Positions 16,516 through 24,789 of a DNA stretch of 29,162 nucleotides are shown in pieces. This DNA is from an uncultured Prevotella sp. Lineage in GTDB: Bacteria > Bacteroidota > Bacteroidia > Bacteroidales > Bacteroidaceae. The position numbers were made by a program, and so were the translations under genes. The notes under the pieces are model-generated. The model ran no database searches, was not told where the DNA came from, and saw only the letters and a list, made by a program, of their open reading frames with translations. The stretch covers positions 1-29,162 of the forward strand of contig CALBLK010000047.1 in NCBI GenBank assembly GCA_937895845.1, given 5' to 3'. Position 1 is the first letter of the stretch. Every line of letters starts with the position of its first letter.

Positions 16516-18081
16516 TTACCTCACGATGACTTCCATCACACTCTTGAGCTTGCGCTGTATCCCGTCGGGCCCCACGGCCGTGACACCCCTCACATAGAAC
16601 CGCCTGTTGCGGGCGAGCTTGCGGAAGGTGTCCTTCTGCCGCGGCGAGAAGCTGCTGCCGTTGCTCACCATCGGCACGGCGTTGCCCATGTTGTCATAGA
16701 ACACCAGTTCGAAGTCGGTCACCCTGAAGGCGATGTCAAGGATGCCGTCGTCAATGGCTGCGCCGATGCCTCCGGCCGCCATCAGGCTGCCCTTTGACAG
16801 CACACCGCCGGTATAGCGCGAGGCGCTGCCCTGCTCGTCCCTCACGGTGATGTAGGGCGTTGGGTCGGGCAGCTTGCGCACACGGAACGTGAACTGCCCC
16901 ATCTGCTGCGGGCGGCCCGTGTTGGTCGAGGTGACGGTGATGGTGACATTGCTGCCCACCTTGGCGGGCCGCGCGATGTAGCGGCCCGGGCCCACAGGCT
17001 GGAGCGTGCCGCCGGTCATGGTGGCCTGCACCTTGTTGAGCGGCACACCGGGCACGCTCACGCTGATGGGGTTGCTGTAGCCGGCATAGAGCATGTTCAT
17101 CAGGTCGGCCGAGACGGTGGCGCTGGGGTCGACCACGGTGTACTTCTGCGAGAAGTCGCGGCGTATGCGCTCGCCGCTGCCGTTGCTGGTCTCAATGAAT
17201 CCGGCCAGCGTGAAGTCGCCCGTCCGTCCGCAAACGGTCTCGTAAACATTGTCACGGAGGTTCACCTTGCGGTTGCCTATGTAGATGTCGGGGGTCTGGG
17301 TGGTGTCGACGGCCGCCATCACGATGCGGGCCGAGAACTTGTCTCCCCTCACAATGGTCTGCGAGTTGGGGATGACAAAGGCGTTGAGCGCATTGACGCG
17401 GATGTCCTTCATGTCGATGTTGGCCACCAGGGTGTGGAGCACCTCGCCCTCGGCGTAGCGCACGTCACTCTGCAGCTTGGAGAGCAGGGTCACCGCGGCG
17501 GCCACCGGCATGTCCTCAAACATATACTCCTGCCAGTTCTTGCCCATGGCGGCCGCGCTGCGGGGCACCTCCGTGGACAGGTTGCTGCGGATAATCTCGC
17601 GGCGGGCCGGGTCGGTCACCATGGACAGCATGCGGTCGCGGAAGCGGTTGATCGAGGCATAGAGCTGCGCCCCCCTGCCCCGCCCCGGGGCGAGCATCAC
17701 CTGGTTGGCCGCCTCGAGGCTTTCCTTGTTCCTGATGTTCGAGGGGTCGGCGTCGCTGCCGTCGGCCTCGCGGGCAAGGGCAAGCTTCAGGTCGGCGGCA
17801 AACCGGAAGAGCGAGTCGCTCATGCGCCTCACCTGCTGCGCCTTGTCGAACCAGGCTTTCACCTTGGCGGGGTTGGCCCTCATCTGCGCCTCAAAGTCAT
17901 CGTAGATCACCTGGTTCTCCTTGCGCGAGTTGGCCGTGGTGCGGTTCAGGCTCTCCTCAACGACGGAGAAGCCGTTGAGCACCTCGGTCGACACGTTCAG
18001 GGCCAGCATGGCCATCAAGACGACATACATCAGGTTGATCATCTTCTGGCGCGGAGAGACAGGTCTTTTCTTAATTGCCAT
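16516..18081 (-). CDS. gldM: Type IX secretion system motor/stator protein GldM/PorM
   Basis: GldM forms, with GldL, the proton-driven inner-membrane motor of the T9SS. The 521-residue protein opens with SPRQKMINLMYVVLMAMLALNVS, a single membrane helix preceded by Arg11, which aligns with the functionally important Arg9 of Flavobacterium johnsoniae GldM. A helical periplasmic domain (about residues 35-220) is followed by beta-rich domains (ANIDMKDIRVNALNAFVIPNSQ, VVDPSATVSADLMNMLYAGYSNPISVSVPGV) reaching to the outer-membrane GldK/GldN ring. The C-terminus is YVRGVTAVGPDGIQRKL. The length is normal. It is separated from gldL by 28 bp and from gldN by 24 bp. Confidence 0.96.
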   Translation of the reverse strand: MAIKKRPVSPRQKMINLMYVVLMAMLALNVSTEVLNGFSVVEESLNRTTANSRKENQVIYDDFEAQMRANPAKVKAWFDKAQQVRRMSDSLFRFAADLKLALAREADGSDADPSNIRNKESLEAANQVMLAPGRGRGAQLYASINRFRDRMLSMVTDPARREIIRSNLSTEVPRSAAAMGKNWQEYMFEDMPVAAAVTLLSKLQSDVRYAEGEVLHTLVANIDMKDIRVNALNAFVIPNSQTIVRGDKFSARIVMAAVDTTQTPDIYIGNRKVNLRDNVYETVCGRTGDFTLAGFIETSNGSGERIRRDFSQKYTVVDPSATVSADLMNMLYAGYSNPISVSVPGVPLNKVQATMTGGTLQPVGPGRYIARPAKVGSNVTITVTSTNTGRPQQMGQFTFRVRKLPDPTPYITVRDEQGSASRYTGGVLSKGSLMAAGGIGAAIDDGILDIAFRVTDFELVFYDNMGNAVPMVSNGSSFSPRQKDTFRKLARNRRFYVRGVTAVGPDGIQRKLKSVMEVIVR

Positions 18082-18109
18082 ATTCTGTTGGAGGTTGACT
18101 TCTTCTTGA

Positions 18110-18913
18110 TCAGTTCTTCATGTTGGCGGTCATCGCCTCAATCATGCGGGCGTAGATCCTGTTGAGCTCGGCTATCTGGTCGGCCATCTTGCGCGACTGC
18201 TCGTTGATTTGGTCGATGGTGCCTATCTGCGCGCTGGCGCCCTTGAGCTGCATCTCGTAGACCTTGCAGATGCCCGTGAGCGTGCGGTTGAGGTTCTCCA
18301 TCTCCTCTGAGTCGCGCGTGAGGCGCTGGCTCTGGTCGGCCACCTTGCCCAGCATCTCGGTGAGCTTGTTGAGCTCGTCGACATAGTTCGAGGTGGCCTC
18401 CTCCATCTCGGGTGTCACCTGTTGCTGCTGCTGCAGCCACACCACCGGCTCTCCGCCGCCGGCAGCGGCTCCGCCGCCGGCCTCAGCCGGCGCGCCCGCT
18501 GCGGTACCGCCGGCCATCGCGCCACCTCCGCCAGGCGCAGCCGCCACACTGGCAGCCACCGCCCCCTGCTGCGGGGCGGATCCGCCGGCAACGGCGCCGC
18601 CGGGTTCGCCTGCCAGGGCCTCGGCCGGCTGTACGCCGCCCTCCTCCTCTGCATGGACAGGCAAGTCCTTTCCGATGGCCGTCTTGTCGAACGGGCGGTC
18701 GAAAGCCGAGATAAAGAACACGATGACCTCGGTGCCCATGCCCAGGTAGAGCATGGCGTTGGCCCCCGGAAGGTGGGTGAGCTTGAACAGGGTGCCCAGA
18801 ATCACGATTGACGCTCCCCAGCTGTAAGCGTAGTTAAGGAATGTCTGTCCCGGAACGCTATCGAGCCACTTCTGCAGCCGGTAGATGACATTGAACTTGC
18901 TGTATACTGTCAT
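18110..18913 (-). CDS. gldL: Type IX secretion system motor protein GldL/PorL with long Ala/Gly/Pro linker
   Basis: GldL is the inner-membrane proton-channel partner of GldM. The 267-residue protein has two membrane helices, ASIVILGTLFKLTHL (about 34-48) and ANAMLYLGMGTEVIVFFISAF (about 51-71). The second contains Glu62, the likely equivalent of the proton-handling Glu49 of F. johnsoniae GldL. The conserved cytoplasmic end is helical (YVDELNKLTEMLGKVADQ, ENLNRTLTGICKVYEMQLKG, QINEQSRKMADQIAELNRIY). Between them, about residues 85-165, is a low-complexity stretch of Gly, Ala and Pro with a five-Gln run, far richer than is usual for the family. Its start overlaps the gldK stop by ATGA (18910-18913), so translation is probably coupled. 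Confidence 0.96.
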   Translation of the reverse strand: MTVYSKFNVIYRLQKWLDSVPGQTFLNYAYSWGASIVILGTLFKLTHLPGANAMLYLGMGTEVIVFFISAFDRPFDKTAIGKDLPVHAEEEGGVQPAEALAGEPGGAVAGGSAPQQGAVAASVAAAPGGGGAMAGGTAAGAPAEAGGGAAAGGGEPVVWLQQQQQVTPEMEEATSNYVDELNKLTEMLGKVADQSQRLTRDSEEMENLNRTLTGICKVYEMQLKGASAQIGTIDQINEQSRKMADQIAELNRIYARMIEAMTANMKN

Positions 18914-20352
18914 TTCTTCTTCATTTTTTTAGATTTCTCACTTGTGGTGTTGGCCAGGCTGCGCACGCAGCGGAAGCCGATGTAGCTGCGCGGCTGGTTC
19001 TGGTACTCAAACGAGCGCCAGGCCGAGCGGATGTACGACTCGGGGTCTTTCCACGAGCCGCCCCTCACGCTCTTCTTCTTCAGGCGGTAGGGGTCTTCAG
19101 CCGCGGCATTATACTTGAGCTGCGGGTTGAGGTCGTTCATCGACTCCACGCCGGCCTCGGTGTAAACGGTACTGGTCCACTCGGCCACATTGCCCGCCAT
19201 GTCATACAGTCCGTTGCTGTTGGCGGCGTAGATGCCGGTCTTGCTGGTTATCAGGTTGCCGTCCTTGGTGTAGTTGCCGTTGTCGGGCTTGAAGTTGGCG
19301 AAGAAGCATCCGTTGCCGCTCACCACGTCGGCGTTCTCCCAGGGAAACTCGTTCTGGTCCTTCCCCCTGGCCGCATACTCCCACTCCGCCTCGGTGGGCA
19401 GGCGGTAGCGCTGCACGTAGCGCGCGGCGGCCCCGAGGCCGCGGAGCAGGTACTCGGTGCGCCAGACGCAGAAAGCGTTGGCCTGCTCCCAGGTGACGCC
19501 CACCACCGGGTAGGCGTTGTAGGCCGGGTTGCTGAAGTAGTTGCGCAGGTAGGTCTCGTTGTCCGCGTTGGGAAAGTCGTTCACCCAGCACGTGGTGTCG
19601 GGGTAGATGTTGACAATGTAGGTGTTGAGGAAGTCCCACGGGCCGCTCCGCGGGCGGTTGATGGTCTGGCGGACGATGCGCCCGTCGTCGTCGACATAGG
19701 CGGTGTCCTTGGAGATCCACACCTCGCCGGCCGTTCCGTTCCAGGTGTCCGTGTTGAGGTTGCGCTCCCTGATGTCCTCGCGATACTTGCGCTTGGCCGC
19801 CTCGGTGTAGTCGTACACCTCGTAGCGGTAGTTGAGCTGCTTCACGTCGAGCATCTTCTCGCCGGTCACGGGGTTGGTGGTGTAAACGCTCTCCAGGGCG
19901 CGCTGCTCGTCCTCGTTGGGCTTCTTGGGCAGCGCCTTCTTCCAGTTGAGGTGCGGGGTCACGGGGTCGCCGTTCCTGTCCTCCTCGATCTTGTAGGTCT
20001 CGTCGCCGCCATAGGCGGGGTCGGCCAGCCTTTCGCGGATGATGGAGTCGCGCACGTAGTTGACGAACTGCCTGTACTGCGAGTTGGTTATCTCGGTCTC
20101 ATCCATCCAGAACCCCTCCACGGAGATGTCCCTCACCGGGGTTTGCTTGCCCCACAGGCTGTCCTGCCTGTCGATGCCCATCCTCAGGTGGCCGCGCTTG
20201 ATGAGGGTCATGCCGTAGGGGGTGGGTTCGGCAAAGGCCTTCCCGCCCGTCCCGGTCACCTCTCCTCCGCCGGCCATCGACGAGCGTCCGCCGAAGCATC
20301 CGGTGAGCGTCAGCGACACCACAGCACAAAGGGCGATTACTTTATAGTTCAT
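18910..20352 (-). CDS. gldK: Type IX secretion system lipoprotein GldK/PorK
   Basis: GldK is an outer-membrane lipoprotein that builds the periplasmic T9SS ring with GldN. The 480-residue protein has lipobox LTGC with Cys19. Its FGE-sulfatase-like fold has the motifs RGHLRMGIDRQDSLWGKQ, VEGFWMDETEITNSQYRQF, YPVVGVTWEQANAFCVWR, RLPTEAEWEYAARG, GLYDMAGNVAEWTSTVY, VRGGSWKD and SYIGFRCVR. As in other GldK proteins it is a structural relative of formylglycine-generating enzymes, not expected to be catalytic. The C-terminus is Lys-rich (KSKKMKKK). It lies 45 bp after porP and overlaps gldL by 4 bp. Confidence 0.96.
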   Translation of the reverse strand: MNYKVIALCAVVSLTLTGCFGGRSSMAGGGEVTGTGGKAFAEPTPYGMTLIKRGHLRMGIDRQDSLWGKQTPVRDISVEGFWMDETEITNSQYRQFVNYVRDSIIRERLADPAYGGDETYKIEEDRNGDPVTPHLNWKKALPKKPNEDEQRALESVYTTNPVTGEKMLDVKQLNYRYEVYDYTEAAKRKYREDIRERNLNTDTWNGTAGEVWISKDTAYVDDDGRIVRQTINRPRSGPWDFLNTYIVNIYPDTTCWVNDFPNADNETYLRNYFSNPAYNAYPVVGVTWEQANAFCVWRTEYLLRGLGAAARYVQRYRLPTEAEWEYAARGKDQNEFPWENADVVSGNGCFFANFKPDNGNYTKDGNLITSKTGIYAANSNGLYDMAGNVAEWTSTVYTEAGVESMNDLNPQLKYNAAAEDPYRLKKKSVRGGSWKDPESYIRSAWRSFEYQNQPRSYIGFRCVRSLANTTSEKSKKMKKK

Positions 20353-20397
20353 ATCCGATGTTGATTATAGTCTTTTTGCAGAGTGGCGGCCGCCTTT

Positions 20398-21336
20398 TCA
20401 CAGCAGCCGCACGCTCTTGTGCTTGTTCTTTCCTTTCTTTTTCAGGTCCAGGGCGGTCTGGTAGCCCACAAACAGTTCGTGGCTGCCGTTGCCGAAGCTG
20501 ACCGCCGAGGTGTAGATCTCGTAGCTGTAGCCCAGCCGCACGCCGTGGAAGTCGCCGCCCACAAGGACGGTCACCGAGTTGGCGGGGCTGTAGGACAGGC
20601 CGCCATACATCAGCTTCTTCTCGTGCCTGTATTCCAGCCTTCCCGACACATCCACGCGCCAGGCCGTGGCGTCGGTCCGGGCGAGCACGGACGGGTGTAT
20701 GGATAGAAACGGATTTCTGAGCCGGATATTGTATCCTCCCGTCAGATAATAGGTGGGGTCCACCTTCAGGCTCTGGCGCTCGCCGATGTCCATGGACGGC
20801 CCGTTGAGGTGCTGCACCGACAGGCCGGCGTACCAGCTGCGGTGGCTCCAGTAGAGGCCGAGGCCGATGTCAAGGCCCGACCCGGTGGCCTCGGACGAGG
20901 GGAACGCCGGGTCGTCGGGCGTCTCCAGGTCAACCTTGCCGCCGTCAAAGCTCTCGCTCAGCATCCCAAGCTGCAGGCCGGCGGCGAGCATCCCGCCAAG
21001 CAGGCGGCGGCGGAAGGCATACTGCAGGGCGAACCGCTTGTGGGTGAACAGGCCTATCTGGTCGTTCACGAACTGCACGCCCACGCCGTGGTACGACCGC
21101 AGGAAGTAGAACGGGAGGTCGGCCCCGGCATACATGGTCTTCGGACTGTGCTCGAAGCCGGCCAGCGTCATGTTGTAGGCCGCCGCCACATTCACCTTCA
21201 TCTCCTTGCCCACGGCTGCCGGATTGAACGAAGGCTCCACCGCCCAGTAGTGGGCGAAAGAGGCGTCATACTGCCCTCTTGCCCCCAGAAAGGCGAGGAG
21301 CAGCATCACCGAAGTTGCACAGTAACGCTTTAACAC
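20398..21336 (-). CDS. porP: Type IX secretion system outer-membrane protein PorP/SprF family
   Basis: PorP/SprF proteins are outer-membrane barrels of the T9SS. In F. johnsoniae SprF is needed for particular cargo, and in Porphyromonas PorP heads the same operon order seen here. Typical features are QYDASFAHYWAVEPSFNPAAVG after the signal peptide, then FVNDQIGLFTHKRFALQYAF, LDIGLGLYWSHRSWYAGLSVQHL and LTGGYNIRL, with a barrel ending GYQTALDLKKKGKNKHKSV. There is no suitable ATG. I choose the GTG at 21336, which gives the signal peptide (M)LKRYCATSVMLLLAFLGARG and 312 residues. The frame is open to a TTG at 21381, but that adds a proline-rich leader crossing a seven-G run (21351-21357). It follows the RNA methyltransferase gene by 48 bp. 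Confidence 0.92.
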   Translation of the reverse strand: MLKRYCATSVMLLLAFLGARGQYDASFAHYWAVEPSFNPAAVGKEMKVNVAAAYNMTLAGFEHSPKTMYAGADLPFYFLRSYHGVGVQFVNDQIGLFTHKRFALQYAFRRRLLGGMLAAGLQLGMLSESFDGGKVDLETPDDPAFPSSEATGSGLDIGLGLYWSHRSWYAGLSVQHLNGPSMDIGERQSLKVDPTYYLTGGYNIRLRNPFLSIHPSVLARTDATAWRVDVSGRLEYRHEKKLMYGGLSYSPANSVTVLVGGDFHGVRLGYSYEIYTSAVSFGNGSHELFVGYQTALDLKKKGKNKHKSVRLL

Positions 21337-21384
21337 AACAATATAACGGCGGGGGGGCGGGTTTATTGTGCAGCCAGGCAATTT

Positions 21385-22185
21385 CTATTTCACCCTGAGC
21401 TGCCAGAAGGCCACGGCCGACGCTGCCGCCACGTTGAGCGAGTCGACACCGTGGGCCATGGGGATGCGCACCACATAGTCGGCGGCGGCGATGGTGTCGC
21501 GGGGCAGGCCGTCGCCCTCGGTTCCCACGATGACGGCCAGGCGCGGCTCGGCCATCAGGGCCGGGTCGTCAAGGGGCACGGAACGCTCGGTAAGGGCCAT
21601 GGCCGCCGTGCGGAAGCCAAGGGCGGCAAGGGTTTGCAGGGGGCGGTCTGCCCATGTCCAGGGCACGAGGAACACCGACCCCATCGACACGCGCACCGCC
21701 CTGCGGTTGAGGGGGTCGCACGAGTCAGGGGTGAGCAGCACGCCGTCGACGCCCAGCGCCGCGGCCGAGCGGAAGATGGCTCCGATGTTGGTGGTGTCCA
21801 CCACGCCGTCGATCACCGCCACGCGCCGCGCGCCCTCGCAGACGGCGGCCACCGTGGGCGGCACGGGGCGGCGCATGGCGCAGAGCACGCCCCGGGTGAG
21901 CGTGTAGCCCGTGAGCTGCGACAGCAGGCCGCGCTCGCCCACATACACCGGGGTGTCACCGACGCGCGCCACCACATCGGCGGCATCACCCGCGACGTGC
22001 TTCCGCTCGCAGAGCAGGGCCACGGGCCGGTAGCCGGCGCCGAGGGCCACGCGGATAACCTTGGGGCTCTCGGCGATAAAGATGCCCTCTGAGGGCTCGA
22101 GGCGGTTGCGCAACTGTGCCTCTGTGAGGGCGCCAAACATCGCCACGCGCCGGTCGCCGAGCGAAGTGATTTCAATAACTGCCAT
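21385..22185 (-). CDS. SpoU/TrmH-family RNA 2'-O-methyltransferase
   Basis: The 266-residue protein has the three SPOUT knot motifs of the SpoU family. These are DTTNIGAIFRSAAALGVDGVLL (motif 1), AVIVGTEGDGLP (motif 2) and VRIPMAHGVDSLNVAAASAVAFW (motif 3). An N-terminal RNA-substrate domain (MAVIEITSLGDRR to about residue 100) precedes them. Enzymes of this group use S-adenosylmethionine to methylate a ribose 2'-OH in tRNA or rRNA; the target cannot be told here. The gene lies directly upstream of porP on the same strand and may lead the T9SS transcript, probably by location only. Confidence 0.92.
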   Translation of the reverse strand: MAVIEITSLGDRRVAMFGALTEAQLRNRLEPSEGIFIAESPKVIRVALGAGYRPVALLCERKHVAGDAADVVARVGDTPVYVGERGLLSQLTGYTLTRGVLCAMRRPVPPTVAAVCEGARRVAVIDGVVDTTNIGAIFRSAAALGVDGVLLTPDSCDPLNRRAVRVSMGSVFLVPWTWADRPLQTLAALGFRTAAMALTERSVPLDDPALMAEPRLAVIVGTEGDGLPRDTIAAADYVVRIPMAHGVDSLNVAAASAVAFWQLRVK

Positions 22186-22340
22186 ACTGCTGTTCTCCTT
22201 GTCTTACTGTCTGAAAGTGCAGGTCTGCCGCCCGGAGGCGCGCCTTGGCTCCGGCGCTTCCGCCACAGGCTGCCAGAAGCGGGCGGCAACATGAGGCGGA
22301 ACCCGGCGGGCGGCTTGGGCTGAAATGCGCTTTCACCGTC

Positions 22341-22348
22341 CAAAAGTA
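22341..22348 (-). promoter_or_regulatory. -7 promoter box of the methyltransferase/T9SS transcription unit
   Basis: TACTTTTG on the minus strand fits TAnnTTTG and is about 155 bp upstream of the methyltransferase start. It is the only such box I found upstream of the whole run from the methyltransferase to gldN. The -33 partner is unclear. The 331-bp gene-free stretch 22186-22516 holds this box, a GC-rich leader, and the histidine-kinase promoter. Confidence 0.45.
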
Positions 22349-22468
22349 CGAAAAAAGAATGGAAACGCGCTGCACTTCGGGGGCTTTTCTGCCGGAAGGC
22401 CGGGCGCACGGAATGCAAACAAATCCTAAGAAAGGCCGTTTGGCGCGCTCTTTCTCGCTTATTTTCCT

Positions 22469-22476
22469 TATTTTTG
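22469..22476 (+). promoter_or_regulatory. -7 promoter box of the PAS histidine kinase gene
   Basis: TATTTTTG fits TAnnTTTG and lies 40 bp before the ATG at 22517. A TTTG occurs at 22439-22442, but the 26-bp spacer is too long to be confident. Confidence 0.45.
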
Positions 22477-22516
22477 TAACGAGGGGAGAAAATGAAACGC
22501 AGAAAAAGATTACTGT

Positions 22517-24409
22517 ATGACAAATGCCTTTGACAGCGAGGCCGGGCGGCTGCGGCAAGAGAACGCGGCCCTAAGGGCGGAACTGGAGCGGCTGAGAGGC
22601 CGGCAGGGGGGCCGTACGTTCCGCGAGCGGTATGCGCTGCGAATCCTTGACTCCCTGCCCGACATGCTCACCGTGTTCGACCGCAACGAGCGGTGCATCG
22701 AGGTGGTGTCCAACGAATCGGCCAACCACATGGGCATCCCCGGCGAGAAGCTGAGGGGGATGACGCTGGCCGGCATGGTTCCGCCGGAGGCCTACCACAG
22801 CATTCACGACAACATGGAGCGGGTGAAGGCCACGGGGAAGAGTTCGGTCTCGTACCACGAGCTAGGCGAAGGCGGCGCACGCCGCTACTACGAGAACCGC
22901 ATCTGGCCGCTGGACAGCGGCCGCCTGCTGGTGATGTGCCGCGACATCAGCGGCCGTGTGGCCATGCAGCGCAACCTCGCCATGCTGAAGCGCGCGCTCG
23001 AAAGCGTGAGCGACGCCGTGCTGGGCGTGACCGCCGGCGGACAGCTGGTCTACGCCAACCGGCAGATGCGCAAGGACATCCTCGGCAGGACGCCCTGCGG
23101 GCAGGATGTCAGCGCCCTGGGCGAACTGTGGCACGAGCGCACGTTTGCCGAGCGCATCGGGGCCATCCGCGACAGCAAGGGCGGCCACACCTACCGCACG
23201 CGCCTCTTCTCGCGCAATGACGGCAAGCCCCACTTTCTCCAGGTGTCCTCGTTTGCCATGACCAATGACAGCACGGACACCTTCTGGTTCTTCGCCAAGG
23301 ACATCACCGACATTGTGAAGAGCCGCGAGGAGCAGGCGGAGACAAACAAGCTGCTCGACGGCATACTGGACAACATACCGCTCTACCTCTTTGTGAAAGA
23401 CGCGGGCGACGACATGCGGTATGTCTACTGGAACAAGGCCCTGGCCCGGGCGTCGGGCATTCCCGCGTGCGAAGTCATCGGCAAGACCGACCTCGAGATT
23501 TACAGGGACAAGGCGGAGGCCGAGCGCTTTCTGCGCATAGACCGCGCTGCCCTGAGGAGCGGCGAGGCGGTGCAGTCGCAGGAGAGCTACGTGAACAGGC
23601 TCGGCGAGACGCACGTGGCGCAGACCCTGGAGACCCTGGTGAAACGGCCGGGGCGCGCGCCGCTGCTCGTCGGCATCTCGTGGGATGTCACCGAGATGCA
23701 GGACATCGAGCAGGAACTGGTGCGCGCACGCATCAGGGCGGAGCAGTCCGACAGGCTGAAGTCGGCCTTCCTGGCCAACATGAGCCACGAGATACGCACG
23801 CCGCTCAACGCCATCGTGGGCTTCTCGGGCCTCATCGCGCAGGCCGCCGGCAGGGGCGAGTGCGCCCGGTTCGCCGAGATTGTCAAGCAGAACTCGGACA
23901 TCCTGCTGCGCCTCATCAGCGACATCCTTGACATTGCCAAGGTCGAGGCGGGCACGCTCGACTACATCCGCCAGCCGATGGACCTGGCCAAGCTGTGCCG
24001 CCAGCTCTACGAGATTCACCGCGACAGGACGCGCGACGGCGTGTCGCTGGTGCTCGACATCCCTGGCGGCCCCGCGCCCATCGAGGGCGACAGGAACCGC
24101 ATCCAGCAGGTGTTCACCAACCTGATTACCAACGCGTGCAAGTTTACTGCCAGTGGCGAGGTGCGCTTCGGCTTCCGCATGGAGGAAGGCGCAGCCCACT
24201 GCTTCTGCCGCGACACGGGCATAGGCATCCCCCGGGACAAGCAGCAGAAGGTGTTCGAGCGCTTTGTCAAGCTCAACGCCTTTGCGCGGGGCACGGGCCT
24301 CGGCCTGTCCATCTGCCAGATGATTGTCGGGAAGCTGGGCGGGCGCATCTGGCTGGAGTCGGAGCCGGGCAGGGGCTCCACGTTCCATTTCACCATTCCC
24401 ACCCGCTAG
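22517..24409 (+). CDS. Soluble PAS-domain sensor histidine kinase
   Basis: The 630-residue protein has no membrane segment or signal peptide, so it should sense something in the cytoplasm. A short coiled coil (about 9-30, RLRQENAALRAELERLRG) leads into three PAS domains at about 40-150, 155-275 and 283-400. The third contains YVYWNKALARASGIPACEVIGKTDLEIY. A HisKA dimerisation domain carries the H-box FLANMSHEIRTPLNAIVGFS with phospho-accepting His424. The ATPase domain has the N-box QVFTNLITNACKF, G1 CRDTGIGIP, F-box FERFVKLN and G2 GTGLGLSI. It ends after the ATPase domain with no receiver domain. A separate receiver protein is encoded convergently, with only 5 bp between the stop codons, and is the obvious candidate partner. 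Confidence 0.94.
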   Translation: MTNAFDSEAGRLRQENAALRAELERLRGRQGGRTFRERYALRILDSLPDMLTVFDRNERCIEVVSNESANHMGIPGEKLRGMTLAGMVPPEAYHSIHDNMERVKATGKSSVSYHELGEGGARRYYENRIWPLDSGRLLVMCRDISGRVAMQRNLAMLKRALESVSDAVLGVTAGGQLVYANRQMRKDILGRTPCGQDVSALGELWHERTFAERIGAIRDSKGGHTYRTRLFSRNDGKPHFLQVSSFAMTNDSTDTFWFFAKDITDIVKSREEQAETNKLLDGILDNIPLYLFVKDAGDDMRYVYWNKALARASGIPACEVIGKTDLEIYRDKAEAERFLRIDRAALRSGEAVQSQESYVNRLGETHVAQTLETLVKRPGRAPLLVGISWDVTEMQDIEQELVRARIRAEQSDRLKSAFLANMSHEIRTPLNAIVGFSGLIAQAAGRGECARFAEIVKQNSDILLRLISDILDIAKVEAGTLDYIRQPMDLAKLCRQLYEIHRDRTRDGVSLVLDIPGGPAPIEGDRNRIQQVFTNLITNACKFTASGEVRFGFRMEEGAAHCFCRDTGIGIPRDKQQKVFERFVKLNAFARGTGLGLSICQMIVGKLGGRIWLESEPGRGSTFHFTIPTR

Positions 24410-24414
24410 CCGCT

Positions 24415-24789
24415 TCAGACATACTTGGCTATCAGGCTGAGGCACTGCGCGGCGTTGACCGGCTTCTGCAGGAAGTCGTCACACCCGGCCGCCAGGGCTT
24501 GCTCGCGGTCGCTCTCAAAGGCGTTGGCCGTCAGGGCCACGACGGGCAGGCCGGGGCGCACGGACTTAATCTTGCCGGTGGCCTCCAGGCCGTCCATCAC
24601 GGGCATCTTGATGTCCATCAGCACAAGGTCTGCGTTGCCGCTTTCGGCCATCTCGACAGCCTCGGCGCCGGTTCTCGCCCTGACAACCCGGTAGTCCTTC
24701 CGCAGGATATAGGTCATCAGCAGGTAGTTGCTGTCATCGTCTTCAGCCACCAGAATCGTTTTCATGTCACTTGTTTTTTCTTTGGTCAT
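24415..24789 (-). CDS. Single-domain response regulator (CheY-like receiver)
   Basis: The protein is a receiver domain and nothing else. With the start at 24789 it has 124 residues, with acidic pocket Glu16-Asp17-Asp18, phospho-accepting Asp59 (LVLMDIKMPVMDG), Thr87 (VALTANAF) and Lys109 (LQKPV). That start makes an ATGA overlap with the stop of the sugar symporter gene (24786-24789), implying translational coupling. The ATG at 24765 (MKTILVAEDDD) is an equally good family start and would leave a 20-bp gap. There is no DNA-binding or enzymatic output, so it must act by protein contact or as a phosphate shuttle. It faces the PAS kinase gene tail to tail. Confidence 0.9.
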   Translation of the reverse strand: MTKEKTSDMKTILVAEDDDSNYLLMTYILRKDYRVVRARTGAEAVEMAESGNADLVLMDIKMPVMDGLEATGKIKSVRPGLPVVALTANAFESDREQALAAGCDDFLQKPVNAAQCLSLIAKYV

